Below, piece after piece: positions 9,423-18,153 of a stretch of 43,878 nt of DNA. Under the pieces are notes generated by a model. The model saw nothing but the letters and a program-made list of their open reading frames with translations, had not been told where the DNA came from and did no database searches. Position 1 is the first letter of the stretch. Each line of letters opens with the position of its first letter. A program made the translations under genes and the position numbers. Origin of the DNA: Salidesulfovibrio brasiliensis JCM 12178 (lineage in GTDB: Bacteria; Desulfobacterota; Desulfovibrionia; Desulfovibrionales; Desulfovibrionaceae); contig NZ_BBCB01000017.1 of NCBI RefSeq assembly GCF_001311825.1, positions 1 to 43,878 on the forward strand, in the 5' to 3' direction.

Positions 9423-9947
9423 ATGTTGACCGAGTTGTTTACATCGAAAACACGGATTAAATTGCTTCTTAAGCTTTTTCTGAATCCTGATGTCTCATGT
9501 TATCTTAGGGGTTTAGCTAAGGAGTTTGACGTTTCGCCAAATGCTATCAAAGGTGAACTCGATAGTCTGAGCGAAGCAGGATATCTTGAGCGTGAGCAGA
9601 GCGGACGTTCCATCTTGTTCAGGGCGAATCGCAAGCATCCTTTTTTCCCAGAAATAAGTTCCATCGTGCGAAAGAGTCTTGGCATTGACAGGCTGGTAGA
9701 AGAAGTGGTGGCAAGCCTTGGTGAGGTCGAGGCAGTCTATATCTTAGATGATTACGCGGAAGGTGTAGATTCGGGGATCATAGACGTGCTTGTCGTTGGC
9801 GATGTTGATAGAACAAAACTCGATAGCCTCAGAAAGGTTACCGAAAGCAAGGTTGGTCGTGTGGTGCGTGTTGTTGATATGATGCCTGAAGAATATAAAA
9901 AACGTGTTGATGTCTTTATGAAGAGACCTCATTGGAAAGTGGTTTAG
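9423..9947 (+). CDS. Winged-helix regulator with degenerate nucleotidyltransferase-like C-terminus
   Basis: Probable DNA-binding regulator, 174 aa. Residues 1-75 form an ArsR/MarR-like winged helix (FLNPDVSCYLRGLAKEFDVSPNAIKGELDSL is split over recognition helices, followed by a wing GRSILFRAN). The C-terminal part (about 95-150) resembles the minimal nucleotidyltransferase fold: EAVYILDDYAEGVDSGIIDVL aligns with GSxxxG...DxDLLV, but the GS motif is gone and only one acidic residue remains, so it is probably a ligand-sensing or structural relic. Proteins of this build are often found first in glycan loci. The ATG at 9423 is preferred; a TTG at 9408 is upstream. It ends 3 bases before the acyltransferase gene, suggesting a single transcript and control of the locus; that role is inferred. 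Confidence 0.65.
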   Translation: MLTELFTSKTRIKLLLKLFLNPDVSCYLRGLAKEFDVSPNAIKGELDSLSEAGYLEREQSGRSILFRANRKHPFFPEISSIVRKSLGIDRLVEEVVASLGEVEAVYILDDYAEGVDSGIIDVLVVGDVDRTKLDSLRKVTESKVGRVVRVVDMMPEEYKKRVDVFMKRPHWKVV

Positions 9948-9950
9948 TCG

Positions 9951-11021
9951 ATGCAGCATAACCTGAAAAAAAGAGAAATTAATCCGAGTGCAGTAGTAGA
10001 GAAAGGCGCTTTGCTTTCTCCTGACGTTTCCGTAGGGCCATTTTCATGGGTGAAAGACGGAGCAAAGATTGGAAAGAGAGTTGAGTTGGGCCAAAATGTC
10101 CAAGTAGAAAAAGAATGCTTCATAGGTGATGGCTGTATCGTTCAGAATAATGTATCAATATGTCGCGGGGCAATTCTTGATAAGGACGTATTTTGTGGCG
10201 ATTCTGTAGTGTTCGTAGGTGCATTTGCTTTTCGTTATGGGGATAATGAAGGTATTTCGAATGCTACTCATGTAAAACAGGGGGCGAAAATCGGCGCCAA
10301 CAGCACTATCGCGCATGGGTTGAGTGTCGGCTCATTCTCATTTGTGAGTGCAGGCTCGGTGGTAATAAAAAATGTTGAAGACTATGCAATAGTAGCCGGT
10401 AACCCGGCTCGTCAAATTGGTTGGTCTTGCATTTGTGGCAATCAGTTAAATGATATTTATGAATGTGACTCCTGTGGGAAATCTTTAGGACAGCTAAGGA
10501 GAGGAAGCGCTGAGCCCGGCGTGTATGTTCATGAAAGTGCACTGGTGGACAGTAGGGCGATAATTGCTTCTGGAACATACATTTGGATGAATGCACAGGT
10601 TCGGGAAGAAGCCAAAGTGGGTAAGAACTGCATTATATCAAAAGATGTTTATGTAGACACTATGGTCGTGATCGGAGACAGGTGTAAAATCCAGAACAGT
10701 TCGTCGATTTATTACGGCGTTAAAATTGAAAACGATGTATTTATAGGACCCCATGTAGCCTTTACAAATGATCGGATCCCCAGGGCGTTTAATAAAGACT
10801 GGATTGCCTCTCCAACATACGTTCTGCAAGGCGCTAGTATCGGTGCAAACTCTACAATACGTTGCGGTATTACAATTGGTGAGTATGCGATGGTTGCTGC
10901 TGGTAGTGTTGTGACACGTGACGTGGAGCCGTATTCTTTGGTTATGGGGAATCCGGCTCGTCATGTTTGCTATGTGGATAAAGACGGCAACCGCAAAGAT
11001 CATGGGGAGCGTGCTGTATGA
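9951..11021 (+). CDS. Tandem left-handed beta-helix acyltransferase with zinc-ribbon linker
   Basis: Putative sugar N-acyltransferase, 356 aa, made of two WbpD/WlbB-like hexapeptide-repeat domains in one chain. Domain 1 (about residues 10-155) and domain 2 (about 190-345) each end with the same signature (AGSVV...GNPARQ/GNPARH). Between them sits a Cys4 zinc-ribbon candidate, Cys160-x-Cys162 and Cys172-x2-Cys175. Domain 2 keeps the canonical loop FTNDRIPRA; domain 1 has a diverged loop at the same place (FAFRYGDNE), so it may be structural or act on another substrate. Related single-domain enzymes acetylate the 3-amino group of UDP-sugar uronates with acetyl-CoA in the cytoplasm. It overlaps the SDR gene by 4 bases and lies beside an aminotransferase gene, consistent with acylating the amino sugar made there. 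Confidence 0.75.
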   Translation: MQHNLKKREINPSAVVEKGALLSPDVSVGPFSWVKDGAKIGKRVELGQNVQVEKECFIGDGCIVQNNVSICRGAILDKDVFCGDSVVFVGAFAFRYGDNEGISNATHVKQGAKIGANSTIAHGLSVGSFSFVSAGSVVIKNVEDYAIVAGNPARQIGWSCICGNQLNDIYECDSCGKSLGQLRRGSAEPGVYVHESALVDSRAIIASGTYIWMNAQVREEAKVGKNCIISKDVYVDTMVVIGDRCKIQNSSSIYYGVKIENDVFIGPHVAFTNDRIPRAFNKDWIASPTYVLQGASIGANSTIRCGITIGEYAMVAAGSVVTRDVEPYSLVMGNPARHVCYVDKDGNRKDHGERAV

Positions 11022-12001
11022 GTATTCGAGGCGAGTTGGCTGGGTCCGGTGTTTTGGTTACAGGGGGGGCTGGTTTCATTGGAAGTCATATTGTTGATCG
11101 TCTACTGGCGGATGGTGCAAGAGAGGTCGTCATTATAGACAATTTTTTTCTTGGAAATGAGCAAAACCTCGAGAATGCGCTAAAAAATGGCGCTGTATTG
11201 TATCGTGATGACTGCGAGTTCTCCTCTTCTCTTGATTACGTGTTTGAGAACCACAATATTGATGTGGTTTACAATTGCGCTACCAAAGCTTTGAATTATT
11301 CCTTCATGAATCCTTCTAATGCCTTTGACACTAACATAGTGGTTGCACTCAACCTGTTGGAGCTTCAGCGTAAGGGACTCTTTAGCACCTTATGTCACTT
11401 CTCGACTTCAGAGGTGTATGGTTCTGCATTGTATGAGCCTATGGATGAAATGCATCCCAAAAATCCAACTACAACGTATGCTGCGGGTAAAGCCGCAGCC
11501 GACTTAGCCGTCGAAAGCTATGTTCGTATGTTTGGTATAGACGCTTATATCGTCCGTCCGTTCAACAACTATGGCCCCAGGCAGAATGATGCCGGCCCTC
11601 TAGCCGGTGTCATCCCCATTACGGCACGAAGAATTCTGGAAGGTAGGAAGCCAGAGATTCATGGCAACGGTCTGCAGAGTCGAGACTTCATTTATGTTCA
11701 TGACACGATCGACGCTGTACTAAAATGTCATGATGTGCTTCCAGCTGGTGAAACGGTTAACATATCAGCGGAAAATTGTATTGCAATTGGCCATCTTATT
11801 GAGATGGTGGCTGATTTAATAGGGTATGACGGTGAAATAATAAGAAAGCCCGGTCGGGCATCTGATGTAGCGTGTCATAATGCGACCAGTGATAAATTGC
11901 GTGACATGATAGAGTTTTATCTAACTCCGTTCTCGGACGGGCTGCAGCAGACTTTGGATTGGTATAAAGCACGCTTTAAAAGGATTCAGAGGCTAGCTTG
12001 A
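11018..12001 (+). CDS. NAD-dependent epimerase/dehydratase (extended SDR)
   Basis: Nucleotide-sugar-modifying enzyme of the extended short-chain dehydrogenase/reductase family, 327 aa. The NAD-binding motif TGGAGFIGS is at residues 15-23. The catalytic Tyr154-x3-Lys158 (TYAAGK) and a Ser/Thr cluster at 129-131 (STSEVYG) are present, and RPFNNYGPRQ is the substrate-binding signature of dTDP/UDP-glucose 4,6-dehydratases and 4-epimerases. With the aminotransferase next door, a 4-keto sugar intermediate is the likely product. Which nucleotide sugar is used cannot be read. It overlaps the acyltransferase gene by 4 bases upstream and the aminotransferase gene by 1 base (TGATG) downstream, indicating translational coupling. 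Confidence 0.85.
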   Translation: MSIRGELAGSGVLVTGGAGFIGSHIVDRLLADGAREVVIIDNFFLGNEQNLENALKNGAVLYRDDCEFSSSLDYVFENHNIDVVYNCATKALNYSFMNPSNAFDTNIVVALNLLELQRKGLFSTLCHFSTSEVYGSALYEPMDEMHPKNPTTTYAAGKAAADLAVESYVRMFGIDAYIVRPFNNYGPRQNDAGPLAGVIPITARRILEGRKPEIHGNGLQSRDFIYVHDTIDAVLKCHDVLPAGETVNISAENCIAIGHLIEMVADLIGYDGEIIRKPGRASDVACHNATSDKLRDMIEFYLTPFSDGLQQTLDWYKARFKRIQRLA

Positions 12002-13116
12002 TGCGTATCCCCTTGATTCGTCCCTATCTTCCGCCTCGCACCAAGGAGTTGGTTTGTGGTGTGCTGGATTCAGGATTTTATGTGGAAGGCCCTATGACTG
12101 CGCGATTTGAGCAACTTGTAGCCGATTATTTGGGGGTTGCTCATGTTATCGCTGTAGATTCCTGCACTGACGCTCTTGAGATCAGTTTACGCTGCCTCGG
12201 CATTGGTCCGGGGAACGAAGTTATTACAAGTGACTACACATTTCCGGCAACCTTGCAGTCCATCATTCTCACAGGGGCCACAGCTGTTGTGGTGGATGTT
12301 GATGCTCGCTCTATGAATATTGATCTAGAGGCGGTGGAGGCGGCGATCACTCCGGCGACAAAGGCAGTCATGCCTGTAGCAACGTTTGGTAATCCTCTGG
12401 AGTACAGGCGTTTAGAACGATTGAAGCAAAAGTATGGACTCTACGTTGTCGAAGACGCTGCCTGTGCATTTGGTGCAGAATACAGAGGGGAAAAGGTCGG
12501 AATCCAGTCGGATCTAACATCTTTTAGTCTACATCCCCGCAAGTTTATAACTACTGCTCGTGGAGGTATGATAACCACAGAAAAGGCAAAATGGGCTGAA
12601 TGGATCAGGTCTTACAAGTGTTTTGGCAAAGGGATGCAGGCAACTCGGGCGGATACTGCTTTCGAACAGATGGGAGCAAATGCTATGTTGCCTGATGTCC
12701 TGTCGGCTATGGGGGTCGCCCAAATGGAGTTTGTTGACGAGATGCTTGCGAGGCGAATGAAACTGGCTCGCCGGTATTTGAATCTCCTTCAAGACGTGGA
12801 CGGGGTGTGTCTTCCGGAGACTGTGGAGGGTGGTAATCACTCAATGCAGTCGTTCTGCGTCTTTGTCGATGATCGGGACAGAGTTATGAGTGCCATGCGG
12901 AACAATGGAATAGAAGCGCAAATCGGGACATATGCCATGCATATGCACAAGGCATTTTTGGACAATGAGCATGTTCGGTTTGAGTCCTCAATGAGTAATA
13001 GTCGTTGGGCGTTCGATCATTGTCTGAGCTTACCATTGTATCATGAGATGACTGATGCAGAACAGGATGATGTCGTTGACTGTTTAGAATCTGCTGTAGC
13101 CAGTAAGAACACCTAA
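12001..13116 (+). CDS. DegT/DnrJ/EryC1/StrS sugar aminotransferase
   Basis: PLP-dependent aminotransferase, 371 aa, that moves an amino group (usually from glutamate) to a keto sugar nucleotide. The PLP-binding lysine is Lys181 in SLHPRKFITTARGGM, and the cofactor-contacting Asp152 lies in VVEDAACAFGA; DSCTDALEISL is the phosphate-binding loop. Length and motifs match the family. ATG 12001 overlaps the SDR stop; an alternative TTG lies 3 bases earlier. Its position between an SDR and acyl/formyl-transferases suggests a pathway keto sugar -> amino sugar -> N-acyl (formerly N-formyl) sugar. Sugar identity and C3 versus C4 amination are not determined. Confidence 0.88.
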   Translation: MRIPLIRPYLPPRTKELVCGVLDSGFYVEGPMTARFEQLVADYLGVAHVIAVDSCTDALEISLRCLGIGPGNEVITSDYTFPATLQSIILTGATAVVVDVDARSMNIDLEAVEAAITPATKAVMPVATFGNPLEYRRLERLKQKYGLYVVEDAACAFGAEYRGEKVGIQSDLTSFSLHPRKFITTARGGMITTEKAKWAEWIRSYKCFGKGMQATRADTAFEQMGANAMLPDVLSAMGVAQMEFVDEMLARRMKLARRYLNLLQDVDGVCLPETVEGGNHSMQSFCVFVDDRDRVMSAMRNNGIEAQIGTYAMHMHKAFLDNEHVRFESSMSNSRWAFDHCLSLPLYHEMTDAEQDDVVDCLESAVASKNT

Positions 13117-13117
13117 G

Positions 13118-14014
13118 ATGAAAATTGGTTTGCTTTCTTCAACCTCATTTGGAATGCACTGACTAAAAGAAGCATTGAGTCACGTCTCTGGAATAGAGGT
13201 TGGCGGAATCCTGACAAATCCATCTGAAATATTGTACACCCATACGCAAAAACAACTTAGCTTTTTTCGATATGCGGATTATAAGGCCTAGGCCATGACG
13301 CGCAGCATTCCTTTTCCTTATATACAGGAGACGCCTTCTGCGTCGGATAGTATGGATTTTGCTCGCGACTATGGAATTGACTGTTTTCTTGCTTTATGGA
13401 GGTATTTCATTATTCTGAAGCAAGTACTGAATAGTGTACTGTGTCTTGGTATTCATGCTGCCTACTTCCTCGATATCGAGGTGGCGCGCATTTGGTGTGG
13501 GCAATCATTAATGGCGAACAAGAATCAGGGGTTTCCTTGTTTCAGCTAACAGAGAAAATGGATGCTGGAGTGTTGTACATAGAATATTTTTTTTTGTATT
13601 AGTAAATCTGAAAAAAAGCCAAATGTGTATGAAAAATCTGAAGATGCTTCTAATGCTTTAATTAAAGGTGCGCTGCCGGAAATAATAGAAAGGCAGAAGT
13701 GTTACACACCGCAAGATAAATCTATGACTAGTCTCTATCTTATGGTTTTTTTTAGAGATGGAATAATAGATTGGATTCTGTCTTCGGAAAGGAGATACGA
13801 TTTTATTTGTGCCCAAACTCATCCTTACTCTAGCACTTATACAGAATATGAAAAAGTAAAAAAAATCATTTGGAAAGCTGTTCCATGTGATGTTTCAGTT
13901 AATGGGAATCCTCCTGGAACGTGGTTTGAAGACAATGCTATTAATGCATGTGTTGCTTGTGGTGATGGTTCGGCCCTTCGTATCCTGAACTGGAGATCGG
14001 ATGATGGTAGTTGA
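13118..14014 (+). pseudogene. Decayed sugar N-formyltransferase (MTF/ArnA-type)
   Basis: The stretch between the aminotransferase and the deacetylase-like gene is one broken gene of the methionyl-tRNA/ArnA-type formyltransferase family. Read with corrections it gives about 298 aa from ATG 13118 (start MKIGLLSSTSFGM). Recognisable pieces are RYRGGAHLVWAIINGEQESG (formyltransferase core), SLFQLTEKMDAGVLY, and the C-terminal domain RDGIIDW...AQTHPY...ACGDGSALRIL. Damage seen: in-frame TGA at 13160 and TAG at 13289, a one-base loss at about 13465 (tactt for tacctt), and one extra T in the nine-T run 13587-13595. The catalytic Asn-His-Asp triad region is partly scrambled. Two stops plus two shifts argue for true decay, unlike the single breaks elsewhere. 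Its job would have been N-formylation of the amino sugar made upstream. Confidence 0.8.
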
Positions 14015-14729
14015 TTCAATTGCTATCACCTTAGACGTTGACTGGGCAGAAGATGCAACAATACTAGATGTTGCCGATTTGCTGATAGAGAACCGAGTGA
14101 GGGCCACTTGGTTTGTGACTCACGACACCCCTGTTTTGTCTTATTTGCGCGATAATGCAGATATATTTGAGCTTGGAATTCACCCCAATTTTCTTCCCGG
14201 GTCAACTCAAGGAAATAATCCACGGGAAATATTGAAAACATGTATGGATATTGTCCCTGAGGCTGTATCAATGCGTACACATGGCCTTGTTCAGGCAACT
14301 TGGTTGTACGACCTTGTCTTGGAAGAAACACCCATTCAGTATGACGTGTCAACGTATCTTTTCCGTCAAATGTGTCGGCCTGTGCTTTATGAGCGCTCCA
14401 GTGGTGCTCTGTGGAAGTTGAGCCACTGTTGGGAAGATGATTTAGAGATTGAAAAGAAACAACCAGTATTGTCTCTGGACAGATTGGAAATGCATTCCGG
14501 TCATGGAGCTGCTATATTTGCTTTCCATCCGATTCACATCGCCTTGAATTCTCCATCAATGAAATACTATAAGGCTCACATGGAAAAAAAGAACTCGGAT
14601 CCTCCCCGCATCCAAACACTAGATAAGCTAGATTCTCGTCAAGGAATAACCTCTTTTTTTTATGAGTTGGTCTATAATTCAGCAGCAAGTGGCGGTGGTA
14701 GCCACATTTCCACCCTAAAGGGCTGTTAG
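14004..14729 (+). CDS. Polysaccharide deacetylase-like protein (NodB fold)
   Basis: Probable carbohydrate deacetylase-fold protein, about 241 aa. The NodB-type motif 1 is TLDVDW (Asp11/Asp13 counted from ATG 14004), a metal-binding histidine may be in FELGIHPNFLPGS, and a late FAFHPIHI could supply the final histidine. The middle contains SMRTHGLVQATW in the position of the family's Arg/Asp region. Members without a signal peptide, like this one, often travel with sugar formyltransferases in glycan loci. It starts at 14001 or 14004, overlapping the end of the formyltransferase remnant by about 11 bases, so it was translationally coupled to it. Its frame is intact, including an eight-T run near 14653. 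The substrate is unknown. Confidence 0.7.
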   Translation: MVVDSIAITLDVDWAEDATILDVADLLIENRVRATWFVTHDTPVLSYLRDNADIFELGIHPNFLPGSTQGNNPREILKTCMDIVPEAVSMRTHGLVQATWLYDLVLEETPIQYDVSTYLFRQMCRPVLYERSSGALWKLSHCWEDDLEIEKKQPVLSLDRLEMHSGHGAAIFAFHPIHIALNSPSMKYYKAHMEKKNSDPPRIQTLDKLDSRQGITSFFYELVYNSAASGGGSHISTLKGC

Positions 14730-14778
14730 GTTTTGCACATGTATTACAATGATAATTGAATAGATTGGAGATGTCAGG

Positions 14779-15537
14779 ATGAGATTGAGAGATATTATAG
14801 CCGACAATTGCCAAGGCCTAAGTGTTAGTGATGAAGACTTTATGCTTCGTATGTATTCATCTGGATTGGAAGTTTATAAAAAGCGTTTGGAGGCATTGGC
14901 GTTCGATTCAGGCTCGATTCTTGATGCCGGGTGCGGATTTGGGCAATGGAGCCTGTCAATGGCCGAAAGGGGTGCAAATGTAACTTCTGTCGATGTCTCA
15001 CCGATTCGGGCGGAATTTCTACAAAAGGTAGCAGAGCAATGGGTTCCGGGGAAGGTCTCAGCCACCGCACAACAATTGGATAAATTGTGCTTTGCTGACA
15101 ACGTGTTTGATAAGGTTTTCTGTTACGGCGTTGTCTTTTTGACCCCTTGGAGAGACTCGCTAAAAGAAATGGCACGTGTGTTGAAAACCGGTGGGGTATT
15201 GTATGTCAATGCCAACGGATTCGGGTGGTACAAGAATCTTTGGTATAATCAACCGAATAAGGTCAAAGGGTATGATCCTTCTGAGACAGCCGCAAAGGTT
15301 CTCATGAACACTTGGAATTACAGGAAGGGATTTCCATTAGAGCCTGGCCTCGATATCCTTATAGAGCCTGACGAGTTGCTTCGAGAACTGGACAACCTTG
15401 GTTTTTCGGATGTGTTGCAAGGTGGAGAAGGAGAGTTGCGGGCTCACGGACGCGAAGATGTCAAGGCGAAATCGTTTTTTGAATCAGAATACTATAATGA
15501 CCTTGGCGTCTACGAAGTGTTGGCTGTCAAGAATTAG
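14779..15537 (+). CDS. Class I SAM-dependent methyltransferase
   Basis: Cytoplasmic methyltransferase, 252 aa. SAM-binding motif I is ILDAGCGFGQWSL (Asp49, Gly51-x-Gly53-x-Gly55 region); the acidic end of strand 2 is VTSVDVSP; the motif after strand 5 is LKTGGVLYVNANGF. The inserted segment between strands 5 and 6 is longer than in small-molecule enzymes and likely forms the acceptor site. GGAG lies upstream of ATG 14779. It sits 15 bases before the first radical SAM gene. In this context it may O- or N-methylate a sugar, but the acceptor cannot be identified. Confidence 0.8.
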   Translation: MRLRDIIADNCQGLSVSDEDFMLRMYSSGLEVYKKRLEALAFDSGSILDAGCGFGQWSLSMAERGANVTSVDVSPIRAEFLQKVAEQWVPGKVSATAQQLDKLCFADNVFDKVFCYGVVFLTPWRDSLKEMARVLKTGGVLYVNANGFGWYKNLWYNQPNKVKGYDPSETAAKVLMNTWNYRKGFPLEPGLDILIEPDELLRELDNLGFSDVLQGGEGELRAHGREDVKAKSFFESEYYNDLGVYEVLAVKN

Positions 15538-15551
15538 CAACGGAGAAAATC

Positions 15552-16649
15552 ATGTCATTTATGAATAATTCATTGTCTATTTCTGCCTTGTTAAGGATTA
15601 GATCTATAAAGAGCTTTGCACAGACTTTTCTACTCGATACACGAGCCGGTCAAAAGCTGTTTCTTTATAATGACGAGATTCCAAGGGTTATCAATATTTC
15701 ATTCAATGAAAAGACATGCATGTTCTCTTGTAGAATGTGCCCTTTTGCTGAAGATGAAGTCAGGAGTCACTACAAAAATAAATCTGAAATGAATTTTGAA
15801 ACTTTAAAAAAACTAATTGATTCTGTTCCTAATGACCCTTTTTTTAGTTTTGACATGTCTTCGATAGGTGAAACTCTAGAGTTTGAGCCGCTATCAGAGT
15901 TTATCAAATACATGAAAAAAACAAAGCCACTTGTTAATACGATTATTTCCACAAATGGTGTATTGATTAATCCCGATAAGTTTAATGCATTAGCAGATAG
16001 TGGGCTTGATAACATTCAGTTCAGTCTTTATGCGGAGAATGCTTCTGACCATGCGCACATAACACAAACGAAAAATTTTGATCGTGTAAAAGAAAACGTA
16101 CTTTCTGTATGCAATGAAAGAAAAAGAAGAAATCTCACAAAGCCATTCCTTCAAGCGTTTATGATTGAGTGCAAAGAGAATTCCCATACTTCACAACGTT
16201 TTCTAGATTTTTGGGGAGATCATGTAGATAAGGCATTCCTTCGACCGATATATAATTTGGGCCGTGAAATAGAAGGGATGACGCCGAACTTTCCCAAAGT
16301 AGATAAAGGAGAACGATATCCCTGCATAATGCCATGGTATTCAACAGCAGTAAGGTCTAATGGTGATGTGCTTCCGTGCTATATGTTCCATTGGAGTTCA
16401 GAGGGGTGGGACCATGCTGTTGGAAACATAAACGATGCGTCGTTGAAAGAGATATGGGCCTCAGATGAATACCAGAAGTTCCGTAGTTGCCATCGTCGAT
16501 TAGAATTGGATGGTTATCCAATTTGTCAGCGTTGTGACTTGTGGAGCGCCTATACGAATGTGTGGAAGAGACAGGGCGCAGAATATGTCTATGATCCTGT
16601 TCAGGTTATTGATTTTCTAACTCCTGCTGGAGAGTACCGAGGTGGGTGA
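15552..16649 (+). CDS. Radical SAM/SPASM domain protein 1
   Basis: Radical SAM enzyme, 365 aa. The [4Fe-4S] SAM-cluster motif is Cys56-x3-Cys60-x2-Cys63 (CMFSCRMC). The radical SAM barrel covers about residues 45-250 (GETLEFEPL is the GGE-like SAM-binding stretch; ISTNGVLI follows). The C-terminal part is a SPASM/twitch-like auxiliary cluster region with cysteines in YPCIMPW, VLPCYMFH, RSCHRR and ICQRC. SPASM proteins modify peptides or small molecules, including some sugars and amino alcohols. It overlaps the downstream glycosyltransferase gene by 8 bases and is codirectional with the glycan genes, so a carbohydrate or carrier substrate is plausible; I cannot name the reaction. An A7 and a T7 run inside it are in frame. 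Confidence 0.82.
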   Translation: MSFMNNSLSISALLRIRSIKSFAQTFLLDTRAGQKLFLYNDEIPRVINISFNEKTCMFSCRMCPFAEDEVRSHYKNKSEMNFETLKKLIDSVPNDPFFSFDMSSIGETLEFEPLSEFIKYMKKTKPLVNTIISTNGVLINPDKFNALADSGLDNIQFSLYAENASDHAHITQTKNFDRVKENVLSVCNERKRRNLTKPFLQAFMIECKENSHTSQRFLDFWGDHVDKAFLRPIYNLGREIEGMTPNFPKVDKGERYPCIMPWYSTAVRSNGDVLPCYMFHWSSEGWDHAVGNINDASLKEIWASDEYQKFRSCHRRLELDGYPICQRCDLWSAYTNVWKRQGAEYVYDPVQVIDFLTPAGEYRGG

Positions 16650-18141
16650 TGTTGATCATGTTTGCAATACAGGACGATTGAGTCAGTGGGTTGCCAGATT
16701 TTTATGTAAAAACGCAGCGCGGTTAGCCGACTCATCGCTAACAGCGCAGGCTATTGCCACGTCTGCAAAAGCCATGCGTCCTATACTTGGAAACCGTCTG
16801 ACTCATCGGTTTTGTGATAAGGCCATCAATTGCATTTGTTTGCCCTTTCATAGAGAGGGAATATTTAATTGTTATCACGCAATTGGACTTGAGCAGCGTA
16901 CTTATATCCGGTTTTCTCCATTACAATCAGTCACAAAAAGAAAGGTGGAGAGAAGTGGTGAAAAAATAAAGATCGGTATTGTTGGAGAGTTGTCTTTTGG
17001 AGGCTCTCGGCCTCTCGCATTGGTGGAGTGTGCGCCTGTTGAGCATGAGGTCCATGTCTTTGACGTAGACCGTTTCGGTGTCTGGGGCAATATCGCTGAG
17101 AGAGAGAATCTGTCAGTAAACCGTTATATGCTTCATGGTGAGCAGTCAAACAGTTGCCACGAATTTGAGGTTTCTTCTATCAATATAACCAAGCTAGCCC
17201 ACGATATTAACGACACAAATTTGGATATCTTGATTGTGGCCAATGCCAGTCTTAAAGAACAGACTGATCTAATAACTCTTGTGAATTGCCCCTGCATTGT
17301 GAGCTATCTAGTGGGTCCAGCTCCTGTGACATTTCATGAAAAGACTGATTTTACTATTTATCAACAGATTCGGGTGGGATTTCCGATTGTTGATGATGTG
17401 GTCTATTCAAAAATTACCGATAATACAATAGGGGGTGAACCCTGCGTGATACGTGAAGGTACTGCTCTTTACGACAATTGGGATGTCGATTTCTCCAATA
17501 ACCGATCATGGGAAGAGCGTGAACCGAGAATTCTATTCCACGGCCGTCTTTTGCAAATGATGGAAAACTCATACTTGGAGGTGCTGGCTCGAATTCTGGA
17601 CTCCAGTAGTGAGTTGAGATTTTCCTTCATGGGTATAGGACCCGAACATAGTTCTATTGAGTCTTTTTTTAAAAAGCGAGGCTTGGGTGATCGCGTTCAA
17701 TATTGTGGGTATGTAGATAAATCTGCTTATGTTGAAAATGATTTTCATTCAAAAATTTTCGACTTTCTTAACACCGGTAGAGTGGAAGCTGACCCTTGGC
17801 CTGTTTGTGGAGGGCTCTCACGAACGGAATGCTACAGTTCTGGAACGCCTGTAGTGCACTTAAAATTGAATCAAAACAGTTTACGTTTGAGTGATACTTC
17901 ACAGACGCTTGTCGATGTTCCTGATTTGCAAGTGTCTTCTGTTACAGCTGATTCCATTTCTCGTTATATGCAGCTATGTTTGAAAAGTGTATTTGATCAA
18001 TCTTACTTCGATCAAGTCGTTCAAGATCAATATGCCGTATTGCAAAAAGTTGTAGATGGTCGTCGTTGGTGGAGCGCCATTTTGAATTATTACGCACAGT
18101 GGCTTTCTGCAAAAGTGGACAACAATGGCTTTCCAGAATAA
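16642..18141 (+). CDS. Putative glycosyltransferase, GT41/OGT-like C-terminus
   Basis: Large protein, 499 aa, not confidently assigned to a family. The middle begins a Rossmann-like domain at KIKIGIVGELSFGGSRPLAL; the second half has ILFHGRLLQMMENSYLEVL and SFMGIGPEHSSIE, as in GT-B glycosyltransferases. The stretch DPWPVCGGLSRTECYSSGTP followed by VVHL recalls the donor-binding loop of O-GlcNAc transferase/HMW1C-type (GT41) enzymes. The first about 100 residues are helical and unassigned. It starts at GTG 16642 inside the end of the radical SAM gene and ends 12 bases before the ABC transporter gene. If the GT41 likeness is real, it could glycosylate a protein rather than a lipid-linked sugar; that is speculative. 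Confidence 0.55.
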   Translation: MGDVDHVCNTGRLSQWVARFLCKNAARLADSSLTAQAIATSAKAMRPILGNRLTHRFCDKAINCICLPFHREGIFNCYHAIGLEQRTYIRFSPLQSVTKRKVERSGEKIKIGIVGELSFGGSRPLALVECAPVEHEVHVFDVDRFGVWGNIAERENLSVNRYMLHGEQSNSCHEFEVSSINITKLAHDINDTNLDILIVANASLKEQTDLITLVNCPCIVSYLVGPAPVTFHEKTDFTIYQQIRVGFPIVDDVVYSKITDNTIGGEPCVIREGTALYDNWDVDFSNNRSWEEREPRILFHGRLLQMMENSYLEVLARILDSSSELRFSFMGIGPEHSSIESFFKKRGLGDRVQYCGYVDKSAYVENDFHSKIFDFLNTGRVEADPWPVCGGLSRTECYSSGTPVVHLKLNQNSLRLSDTSQTLVDVPDLQVSSVTADSISRYMQLCLKSVFDQSYFDQVVQDQYAVLQKVVDGRRWWSAILNYYAQWLSAKVDNNGFPE

Positions 18142-18153
18142 TAGGTGCTCACA

